Below are positions 46,201 through 58,359 of a stretch of DNA of 64,000 nt, in pieces. The stretch is from Bugulina stolonifera (Eukaryota; Bryozoa; Gymnolaemata; Cheilostomatida; Bugulidae), in NCBI GenBank assembly GCA_935421135.1, contig OW285189.1, forward strand, positions 4,175,072 through 4,239,071. The letters run 5' to 3'. The notes under the pieces are model-generated. The model was not told the DNA's origin, searched no databases, and worked only from the letters and a program-made list of their open reading frames with translations. Position numbers and translations under genes: made by a program. Position 1 is the stretch's first letter; every line of letters begins with the position of its first letter.

Positions 46201-48560
46201 ATCTTGGATTTGGTGCCCACAACATCATGGTTGATCATAAACAATCGAAAGTCTCTGCAGGAAATGTTTTGACAATTACAAAACTATCCTCTTGTTTGGC
46301 TTAATTAATTTATAGCTATAGGTAAATATGTATAAACCATAATTAGTATCAAATATTCAGTTTACTAGCTAAATGAAAAGATTTATCAGTTATTGATTTA
46401 CAGTTCGTTCGCAATAATGTAGTAGATTCTTGCATAAATATTACCTTTTGTTGTTGCAAATTTAAGAGAATTATTGCCAATTTTTGTTAAATCCAATAAT
46501 CTGATAAATAGAAGAAAAAATTCCATAAACATTAGTCATACATGAACACACCATATATAATATAAAAATGAAGTTAGAGTAAATGAACTATCTCTTTTAC
46601 TTGATTGCTCATATTATAGTCATGATTGTGGGTTGCAACCTTATATTTCATGCTAAGACCTATAAATAATAATGGCCGTTTAATATACCTTCCTTTAGTT
46701 TTCAATATTTCTATTAGTCATTAGGTATATAAAATACTGCAGTGTGAGCACTGAAAATCCAGACTGCTCGGGGTAAATTCGAGAACTTAACAGCCCTGGA
46801 TTACCACCTCTTAGAAACACCTTATTGGTTCGTTTGACCACCTTATTTTTTGTTTTAATTCTCATTGGCATTGGCTAGTTTTCTAGGATTACTAGGCAGT
46901 GTTTTCCAATCTACTTCCTCTTTTCTTAGTTCTCCCACTGCTGTAAACAACATACTGGTTGTGCTGATATTGTAAGTGCAAAACAATTTATTCTTAACCA
47001 TCTTAACATACATGCTGTGTGCTAATGCCAAGGAGTTACCAAGTAAATAGTGATCGTTGGTTAAGTACAATATTAGGCCATGGAGGGTAGCTACCACATA
47101 GGTAGGCTGGTGAGCTAGGAAGACTCTGTGGGGAGCTGGATCTATTTAAGGGCACCAGGTGACCCTTGTGCAACCATAACAATAAGCTGTAAAATAATTG
47201 GTGACAGACTACTTATTGAATGGGAACACAGGCTACTTATTGAGTGGAAACACAGACTATTTATTTAGTGGGAACACATAGTATCAGCGGGTCAGATAAG
47301 TAAATACATATACTTGTACATTGACACGATTGTGTGTATGGGCAGGTATGTCTACACTTATCTTATGCATATAGCCTACCCTGTCGGCCATATTAATTCA
47401 CCTTTCACAAAGATCCGATATTTTATTGGTTCCTACCACTAATATATATTGCTATCGAAAACTAATAAAAGCTAATGAACTATTTATTGATAACTGAATG
47501 AATATTATTGTGTCCGGTTGGGTAGCTGAAGTGCAGCTGTACAACATACAGGTCAGAGTATAGGGGAGAGGGAGTCAGAACCACCTGGCCAAGCAAGAGG
47601 GGGCTAAAACTAGAAACAGTTCAAGTTCAGGTCCAACTCGGCACACTGTAAACACATGATGAAGCAACGAGGTGAAACAGAGGACTTCCAGAGCCCGAAG
47701 GTGCCACCGAAGTCCTCGGAGTCAGAGCGAGACCCTGAGGTGTGAGAGCGGCTCCAATAGCTAGATAGTACTAGCAAGACTCATACCTACATCTGTGGGA
47801 GGAAGGTTGGACTGATGGATCTTAGTACAAGTCATGTGAGTGTACTTGGAAGGACTCAAGACCAGGGGAGAGCGCCTGATACCCTACTATTAGCAGTAAA
47901 CAGTAAGAGACTGTATAAGCTCAGTTCAGCAAAATAACTTCATTGAACAGCAGCCTGCAGACAACTACTACTTATGAAAATTAGTTCCGGTCCTAGGTCA
48001 AAAGGTTAACCAGTACATTCAGGTCGGTCTCGACCAAAAGGAGTCCGAGTTACTACTGGTACAAAAGGATTCCGATCACTATGTAAGAGAAGGCATAATC
48101 ATTATACAAAGTACAATTGGTAGTCCCAGGAATAACTAGCACGGTACAGAATACAGTTGCCAAAACGTTAGTGAAATAATAAAGTAGAGAGCATACAAAA
48201 TAAACCAATCTCAATCCCATATAATATGTGAGCATTAGCATTAAGCATCCAACACACAATAATGCGAAATAATGTCAATGTTAATGGGAAATGTACTGTA
48301 TGGGACTTAACAATATTAGGTGAATTCCCAATATGTGGGAATGATATTTGAGGCCGTGAATCACTGGCCATGTGACAAGTGCATGAAAGTCTAATCTGTG
48401 AATCTAACAGTACAGGATGAAGCATGTTTAACCTATACACATACACCTGCATAGGTGTTCATACTGCTAAGTACATTACTTTTAGCTTTTGAAAATTTGG
48501 AACTGTATGCATGTAGACGATTACAGCTAATAAGAATGTACATGGTTTCACCACTTCACC
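43241..48560. other. Intergenic region between receptor genes 2 and 3
   Basis: No gene recognised. At about 44640-45020 on the minus strand there is an LTR-like remnant: a TATA-like 'tactatataattctc', then further on 'aatttggcgacgatc', which resembles the primer-site start of some gypsy elements. It has no defined ends. At 47500-48020 a GC-richer stretch has LTR-like words ('actgtataagctcag') but again no ends. A short minus-strand frame at 46855-47097 looks coding-like at its end, but lacks support. Confidence 0.4.
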
Positions 48561-48591
48561 CGCATTCCCTCTCTTCTCATTACAGATAAGA

Positions 48592-51500
48592 ATGATGATG
48601 AATATGCGTGTACTAATGCTAGTCTGTGTATACCTTCCCATTACCATCTCTACAGACATGTCATTATCACAGCTCTGGATTGACTTTGCCTCTGTACCTG
48701 GTGGATTAAAGAGATTCTCTGAATGTCTGGGATATCATACTTGCTATCTAACAGAACAGACTAATGAGGCATTTACTCAGATGCAAGACCTACTCAACCA
48801 AACTGGGGATATTCCAACCAAAATTCTAGGATACGAAGGTAACAACAATGACCAATAACCAAATACTACGCAGGTTACCATCATTGATTTCTTGAAATAG
48901 AAGTAAATTGTGGAAGGTTGTAATGATATACAATTCTAGACAGACACGCACTCATTGACCCCTGTTTTCAACCAATCACAAGCCGGTATTTCCGATTTCA
49001 ACCAATCACAGAAGAGCACAAAAATTTTGCACACGACCTTGCCAAGGTCACCCCAAAATCCCCCCTTCTGATTGGTCGAAAAAACATTTGCACACTTGAC
49101 CCCGAACCCGGCCACGACCCCTTCCCTCCCTCCTTCCCGCCCTCCTCCCCTCCCCCTCCCCCACCTCCCACTCCTCCCCCACTCCCCGCCACCGCCCTCG
49201 TCCCGTCCGCGCCACCGCCGTCGCCGCCGCCGCCACCGCCGCCCTCACCGCCGCCACCGCCGCCGCCACCACCGCCCTCACCACCGCCGCCACCGCCGCC
49301 GCCACCACCGCCCTCACCACCGCCGCCGCCACCGCCGCCACCACCGCCACCGCCGCCACCCGCCGCCACCGCCGCCACCACCACCACCGCCGCCGCCGCC
49401 ACCACCGCCGCCGCCATCACCGTCATCACCGCCACCCCTCCTCCACCGCCGCCCACCCTCCCCCCGCAACCCCCACTCACCCGAACGACCGATCGTTTGA
49501 GGCGGTCAAGCCGCGTCCGCCCACGTTGCGTGCGGCGCCGACCGTACACGTGGAGGCGACGCCGGTGCCCCGTATCCACCAGGCCAAGCGACTAGGCAGC
49601 GGCCCGCCGCTTCTCCTGCGCCTCCCCACTCGGAAAGCTTGTGATCTAAGCGAGCGAATTCGGCTGCGCTTCGCCTATAGCTCTCATCAGCGATAAGAAG
49701 AAGTACTACGGAAGGCTTGGTTTATGATGTGCATTGCATTGTTAATAAAGAAATGTGTAAAGTCTTGGCTATAAATACACTGATGGGAAGAAGGGTTGGT
49801 TCTATGATATACATTGTATTGACAATAAAGAAACGTGTGCATGTGTTAAGTCAGCATATATAATACATTAAATAAACTTTCCACAATGGTGACAATAGAA
49901 TGAATAAAAGATTGTGTACACGTGTTAAAACACAATTGAAAGAATAAAAGACACATATTTAAAAGAGTATGTCATATCTATTATTAGCAAGAAAGTCTGT
50001 GTGCATGTGTTAAGACAGTGTATATTATACATTAGATAAACTTTTCACAATAGTAGCAATAGAATAAATAAAAGGTTGTGTGCATGTGTTAAGTCAGCAT
50101 TATGTAATATATTAAATAAACGTTTCACAATAGTAGCAATAGAATAAATAAAAGAGGAGTTTAGGTACTTATTACTCATCTTCATCAGAAGTCGTAGGAG
50201 CTATAATGTTTACGACTTCGGTCTCAGCATACTCTAATTGATATGCTCCAGCTCCAAACTCTTGACACAGTCTTACCTACAAGATGATTTTAGTTTTTTA
50301 CTCAGACGAATATCACTCAAGGTGGACAAAGCAAGAAATCTATACTTCTTTATGTTGTTGGTCCCTTACCATATCTGCTGATTTGTAGAGGTGAGCTAGT
50401 TGTTGAGGGGTTTCACTTTTGTAGTTACGAACTTCAGAATCAGCTCCCAATCTTAGACATGTATGTGGACATTCGTAGTCTTCATTCTCTATGGCAATGT
50501 GAGATGGGGCGTATCCATCTCCCATTCGCTATAATATCAAACAAGAGAATAGAATTAAACTCCCCATCTAACTTATCAATTCGATCTACTCTACTTTTAT
50601 TCCACTGTAATGTATTCACTTACCCTCATATCTAAGTCAGCCCGAGTATTTTTTTTTTAGTACCTTTAGTGCCTCTCTATGCTTGCTGCTATGCGCTGTT
50701 TCAACAATGAGGTGGACTACACTCCTTCCATCATGATTGTAGCTCTGTACATTGTCTTGGGGAAGTGATTTGTAAGGAACTCTGAAGTATGGATGCTTTA
50801 CTTCTGCTCTGGTCAAACTTGTGGTTAGAGCATGAATAACCTTAGCTCTACCCAGACGTGCAGCAATGTGAAGGGGGGTGTCACCTTCCAAATAAACATT
50901 AGCAATATAGATAAGTACCGAATTGTTACAAGTTTTGCAACACTTTATTTTTTAACAAGCAATGCATGCAAACATTGGTGCTATAAAACACTAACCCCAA
51001 GCATCGGCTATTGCTCCATCCGCTCCCCTTGTGATGATGAGGCGAATTAGTGAATCCGAACAATAAGACTGTACAGTTAGGTGAAGTAACGTCTGCCGAT
51101 TCGCATTCTTTGTATTCAGTTGTTTGTGACTCCTCGCAACAAATACCGCGAGTGCAACGGCTCTCTCATCTCTATCTCGGGCTGCTTCTAGTACCTCACT
51201 ACATCATTTAGCATGATATTTGTTTTTCACATAGTTGAGAGGTAGTTATATGGGAAATTTGTCTATCATATTTTATTTTGATCATAAAAGACAATACAAA
51301 ACAAAAAAAAAAAAATAGTTGGAAGTATGTATAACTTACAACTCTTCATCCTTTCCATCTTGCTCCCAAAAGATAGAACGAATTTCTTCTAGTAACTGTG
51401 TGCTAAGCTTATTACGAATATCGGTTAAAGGATCCCATTTCTGCCAGTCTAGAGGTAAGCTTTTTTGGAGAAAGAGCTCAGACATCCCCTCAAATAAGTC

Positions 51501-54500
51501 TTTATTCTCATACTTGCTTTGTTCTGTACACCTTTCCACTGTTACCTTCATCAGCTCTTGGTTTATAGGAGTCATTAGCTTGTTGCTATACTCGCTTGAT
51601 CCATATCCACTTTCCATGCTATTTGTGTGCTAACCTTCTTTAATTTCTATTAAGAACAGACTGGAGCTAAAAAGAGTTAACTAAACTACTGTTTCCACCT
51701 CTCTTTATATAGTGAATAAAAAGATACAAATAAAGCTGATTGGCTAACAGCATATACATTGGAGCGCATTGGAAACACATCAGAGTGCATCGAATCACAT
51801 CGGGAAAGATCGAAAACACATAGGGAAACATCGAAACACATCGGGAAAGGTCGAAAACACATCGGGGGAGGTCGAAAACACATCGGGACACATCGAATCA
51901 CATCGGGGGAGGTCGAAAACACATCGGGACACATCGAATCACATCGGGGGAAGTCGAAAACACATCGGGACACATCGAATCACATCGGGGGAGGTCGAAA
52001 ACACATCGGGTCACATCGAATCACATCGGGGGAGGTCGAAAACACATCGAATCACATCGGGGGAGGTCGAAAACACATCGGGGAGGTCGAAAACACATCG
52101 GGTCACATCGAATCACATCGGGGGAGGTCGAAAACACATCGGGGGAGGTCGAAAACACATCGGGACACATCGAATCACATCGGGGGAGGTCGAAAACACA
52201 TCGGGTCACATCGAATCACATCGGGGGAGGTCGAAAACACATCGAATCACATCGGGGGAGGTCGAAAACACATCGGGGGAGGTCGAAAACACATCGAATC
52301 ACATCGGGGGAGGTCGAAAACACATCGAATCACATCGGGGGAGGTCGAAAACACATCGGGGGAGGTCGAAAACACATCGGGACACATCGAATCACATCGG
52401 GGGAGGTCGAAAACACATCGAATCACATCGGGGGAGGTCGAAAACACATCGAATCACATCGGGGGAGGTCGAAAACACAACGAATCACATCGGGGGAGGT
52501 CGAAAACACATCGGGACACATCGAATCACATCGGGGGAGGTCAAAAACACATCGGGTTACATCGGGGAAGGTCGAAAACACATCGAGACACATCGAATCA
52601 CATCGGGGGAGGTCGAAAACACATCGGGGGAGGTCGAAAACACATCGGGACACATCGAATCACATCGGGGGAGGTCGAAAACACATCGAATCACATCGGG
52701 GGAGGTCGAAAACACATCGAATCACATCGGGGGAGGTCGAAAACACAACGAATCACATCTGGGGAGGTCGAAAACACATCGGGACACATCGAATCACATC
52801 GGGGGAGGTCAAAAACACATCGGGTTACATCGGGGAAGGTCGAAAACACATCGAGACACATCGAATCACATCGGGGGAGGTCGAAAACACATCGGGGGAG
52901 ATAAAAAACACATCGGGTTACATCGGGTTACATCGGGTTACATCGGGTTACATCGGGTTACATCGGGTCACATCGGGGAAGGTCAAAAACACATTGGGAC
53001 ACATCGAATCACATCGGGGGAGGTCGAAAACACATCGAGACACATCGAATCACATCGGGGGAGGTCGAAAACACATCGGGGGAGGTCGAAAACACATCGG
53101 GTTACATCGGGTTACATCGGGTTACATCGGGTTACATCGGGTTACATCGAATCACATCGGGATGCAATAAATCAGACTAAAAAAAGGCAAATCACTTCTG
53201 ATTGGACAGAGATTTCCATAAAAGCAAGCGTGAGAGAGGATTTTTATCATTACCACTCAACCACCTAGTAAAGACTTGCAACTCTGTGGATATTTACCAA
53301 TTTCTCTGAATAAACATCACTCAACAATTAATATGGTGAGTAAACTTATTTTAATATGTATTTTAGTATGAATTTACTCATTTGAGTTAACATTGGGACT
53401 AATTATATTTTAGTAGTGATATAATACTCCCTTGGTATGACCAGAGCTTAGAAACTTTGTAAGCTTATGTATTAAACTGTTTTGATTCTCAACATGAGAG
53501 CAAGTATGTAGAGATCTGATCTGTCTATACTACAATTTGTGTGACCAGAGCTTAGAAGCTTTATATGTTGTGAGATTTATTTTCAATATGAGTAGTTATA
53601 CCACTAGTAGTGTAATAAGTATCAAAACTGTTTATTACCACTTGTACTGGCTATACTAGTACATCCTAGCTATTTTAATATGTATTTTAATATGAACTTA
53701 CTCATTTGAGTTAACATTGGGGCTAATTATATTTTAGTAGTGGTATAATTCTCCTTTGGTATGTCCAGGGCTTAAAAACGTTGTAAGCTTATATATTAAA
53801 CTGTTTTGATTCTCAACATGAGAGCATGTGTGTAGAGATCTGCTCTGTCTATACTACAATCAGTGTGACCAGAGCTTAGAAACTTTATTATAAGTGGTTA
53901 TACCACTGTAGTGTTTCTTTCTTTAGTAACTATGTTGCATTAGTAGTTCCATCTACTTGACTCATGCTTTGGTATATGTTTATTACTCTACATATACTTG
54001 CAGGCTTCTACATCTAAATATCAAAGAAAGAAATATATAAGAAAAATTAAAACATCAAAAAAAGGTATGAAGTATATGATTACGTACGATTCGGAAGACA
54101 GAAGACGAATCTCGAGGAAAAGAATCCCATCTCCAGAAATGGTTAGTCTATTATCTTATTTGTTCACACATGCATTACACCTCCAATCCACTATGGTGTT
54201 GGGTTTCTAAGATGTCAAAGGAGATTACTGACATTTCTTCAGAAGTACATGTTAGTTACACATAATCAGGGTTGGGAACTTTGATCTACTTTTGCATTCG
54301 ATTTCCGATTTTCGATTATGCTGACTAAACCAAGGAATACAAGCATTCGATTGTTACTTTACTAAATCAATGATTGTACTTCAATCGATTTTACAATCGA
54401 TGATGATTTTAGAAAATGCACATGTATATAGGTATAATTTTTGTAAAAATGGAGAAATTTATTGTCTTTACTAATTCTGTCTATTACTTTAAAATGTTAT

Positions 54501-57500
54501 AACAACTGTGCCTAATATTACCAGTTTTATTTGCATTTTCTCATAGTCTAGAGTTATCTCCTCTACCTTTATGTTTCTTTTTAGCCTCCAAATATTTATA
54601 TGCACTGCAAATCATAGCCAGAAATTCCAGGCTATTATTTCTTATTTGGTGCTAGCCACTCACATTTTATCCTAGCTTGCAAATAAAAGCTATTATTTTG
54701 TTATTAAATAAAACAGCTCATCATCATTTTTTTATTAAAAAGATAAGAACTAAGCTACAAGGCTTTTTATTTATTCCCTGTACTAAACACTAGCAGATTA
54801 ATTAGCAGCTTAGTGACAATCGAATGCAGCTGTAACCCTATAAAACCAACGAATACATGCATTTCGATGGCTTTGTTGGAAACCAATGATTAGGTGGAAT
54901 CGATGGTGAATAGACCAAAGAAAATCACCATCGAATATCGAATGCTATTGGCGATTCCCAACCCTGCACATAATGATGATGTACTTTTTTATACTATAAG
55001 CCTCTTACCATGTCTAGAATGTCAAAAGAGACTACTTCCTTTTTAAAACCAGATGTTAATTAGCCATAGTATGATTTTCTCTAATTCTATAAGTCTCTTA
55101 CCATGTCTAAGATGTTAAAGATTAGTGATATTTTTATTATAAGTATTGCACTTTCTTTCTTATGTATTATTTTTATCAATAAGACACTTTTTTTTTCTTT
55201 TCTTATGTGAAAAAATATAACATAAATTACAACTGGTTTTCTTATGTTAATGATGTATTTCTCTTTATGTGAGTAAATAGACAGGCTTTAGTAGACTTGC
55301 TTAGTACTTAGAGTGCTAGTTTTTTCATCAAATTCCTCAAAAATCATATATTACAAATAACTATGTTAATGTAGTTTGTTAATTAGTCTCTGCACATTTT
55401 ATTTACATTATAGAATGAAAAAGAAACAGAACTAGGGGAAGAAGAAATTGCGTTATTTGAAGAATGTGGGGGAGTAGATGGGTTCGAGATAGGTAAGAAT
55501 GATCTAGTATCTATTTGTATATTTAGAATCTTTTTTTTTTTTTTTTTTTTTTGATTTACAAGTAAGTCATATGTTCTCTCTCACTTATTCTTGTTATTTT
55601 CTTTCTTTTTTAGGACTCAGAGCAAAGCCGATATGTAAGGGGGGTCTAAGATTCTATGTCTTTGTTAGTGATGAGACAAAAAGAAGACTGGAGATGTCAC
55701 TAACAAAGCCATTTGAATCGGACGACCCCTGCTTTTTATGCAATAAGAATGTTGGGCACCGACGAGGTGTCCACATTCAACAACATTTTTTGCTCCGAAT
55801 CTGTTTTTGCTATCACATAACAGTAGATGATGAGGGGATGAATAGACACTACAACTTTCCATCTAATCATCATATTGATGGAAAGCCCTGTCACCGACAC
55901 ATCTCATTCAACACACGCTTTCTAACCGATATCTATTCATTAAAAAAGACCATATCCTTTTTGCAAAGGGTCACTGGTCACTCTCCACCTTCCAAAATAC
56001 TCATCCCCGCATACACTCCAACAACTGTTGGTGGGGTAGTATACCCTCCCTTCTTTAAGGGGATGTCTACTACTCCATTCTCTTTAAAGTCTGGGGTGTG
56101 CTCTTCACAATTTCCTCTCCCTTCTCACCATCATTTTGATTCAGATGCTTCTTCCATCAGTAACTCTCTTACTAATGGAGACATTACCATCTCTACTTCT
56201 TCTCTTACAACTACTACTATTACTACTACTCCTTCTACTACTTCTTTTCCTCCACTCTTTTCTTCACATTCACCCTCTCATTCTCCTGAAAGATCTGTAA
56301 AGTCTGGGGTGTGCTCTTCACAATTTCCTCTCCCTTCTCACCATCATTTTGATTCAGATGCTTCTTCCATCAGTAACTCTCTTACTAATGGAGACATTAC
56401 CACCTCTACTTCTTCTCTTACAACTACTACTATTACTACTACCATTACTACCACTCCTTCTACTGCTTCTTTTCCCCCACTCTTTTCTTCACATTCACCC
56501 TCTCATTCTCCTGAAAGATCTGATGATACAGTTACCACTGTTTCGATACCTACTTCTACTCCCACCTCTTCACCTGCTCCACTCTTTTTCTTAGATTCAC
56601 CCTCTTTTTCTCTTGGAAGATCTAATAATACAATTACTAGTCTTTCAATACCTACTTTTATTACTACTTCTACTACTACCACTTCTTCCTTTTCTTTAGC
56701 TTCACCCTCTCTTTCTTTTGGAAGAGAGCTACTTAGCTCGCAATCTCCTTCTTGTTCGTCTGAACTCAATCTTAATACCCCCACCACTATTATCCCCATA
56801 GAAGAGGAGACTGTCAGTGAACTAGTTGATCGAAGCAGACTCCCCCCATCTTTTTTCTCTGGAGCAGTTGAGTATTACCGCTCTGCCATTTTTCTTCTCA
56901 AGAAGAATGGGTATCACAGAGAGGTAATAGCACAAGCTGAAGCTTACCTTCGAGTCAGTGAAGAAAAGCTCTAATCATCTTTCTTTAGTTTTTTTCTTTT
57001 TTCTCCCACTCTCTTTCTCCCACTCTCTCTCTGTAGTGTCTCATTCCCTCTGCATTTACTTTTATGTGATAGCAAATCAGTGAGGATTTTTTTTAAATTA
57101 TTTTTTTTAAATTATTATATAATGGTATTCTAACACTTATACACATCCTTTTATACATTCTATTGCTACTATTGTAAAAAGTTTATTTAATGTATTATAT
57201 GTGCTGACTTAACACATGCACACAGCTGTCTCTTGCTATAATAGCTATGACATACTCCTTTACATATGTGTCTTTTATTCTTTCAATTGTGTTTAAATCA
57301 TATTATAATGATATTTCAACATGTGTACACAATCTTTATTTATTCTATTGCTACTATTGTGAAAAGTTTATTTAATGTATTATATATGCTGCCCTTAACA
57401 CATGTACACAGACTTTTCTTGCTAACAATAGCTATGACATACTCCTTTACATATGTAGCTTTTTTATTCATTCTATTGCCAGTGTTGTAAAAAGTGTATT

Positions 57501-58313
57501 TAATGTATTACATAATGCTGACTTAACACATACACTCAATCTTTTATTTATTCTATTGCTACTATTGTGAAAAGTTTATTTAATATATTACATAATGCTG
57601 ACTTAACACATGCACACAACCTTTTATTTATTCTATTGCTACTATTGTGAAAAGTTTATCTAATGTATAATATACACTGTCGTAACACATGCACACAGAC
57701 TTCCTTGCTAATAACAGATATGACATACTCTTTTAAATATGTGTCTTTTATTCTTTCAATTGTGTTTTAACACGTGTACACAATCTTTTATTCATTCTAT
57801 TGTCACCATTGCGAAAAGTTATTTAATGTATTATATATGCTGACTTAACACATGCACACGGTTCTTTGTTGTCAATACAATGTATATCATAGAAACAACC
57901 CTTCTTCCCATCAGTATATTTATAGCCAAGACCTTACACATTTCTTTATTAACAATGCAATGCACATCATAAACCAAGCCTTCCGTAGTACTTCTTCTTA
58001 TCGCTGAAACCAAGCCTTCCGTAGTACTTCTTCTTATCGCTGATGAGAGCTATAGGCGAAGCGCAGCCGAATTCGCTCGCTTAGATCACAAGCTTTCCGA
58101 GTGGGGAGGCGCAGGAGAAGCGGCGGGCCGCTGCCTAGTCGCTTGGCCCGGTGGATACGGGGCACCGGCGTCGCCTCCACGTGTACGGTCGGCGCCGCAC
58201 GCAACGTGGGCGGACGCGGCTTGACCGCCTCAAACGATCGGTCGTTCGGGTGAGTGGGGGTTGCGGAGGGAGGGTGGGCGGCGGTGGAGGAGGGGTGGCG
58301 GTGATGACGGTGA

Positions 58314-58359
<46 letters not shown>

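Noticed and set aside
46855..47097. 80-codon minus-strand frame ending with a plausible protein-like stretch
   Set aside because: No flanking exons, no paralogue and stops upstream; one short frame in AT-rich DNA is not enough.
48934..48960. 6-bp target duplication for giant element copy 2
   Set aside because: The left tip lacks 19 bases and the flank (TATACAA) does not match AATATG on the right, so no duplication can be claimed.
51770..53165. NF-kB (kappa-B) site array driving the I-kappa-B-like gene
   Set aside because: The unit GGGGGAGGTC does not fit GGGRNWYYCC, so an appealing feedback idea is not supported by sequence.
51759..53268. Reading frames of about 380 and 500 codons rich in Thr, Ser, His and Gly (repeating SHRGRSKTH)
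   Set aside because: They exist only because the 10- and 21-bp minisatellite steps avoid stops; several frames on both strands are open at once and there is no splice or start context.
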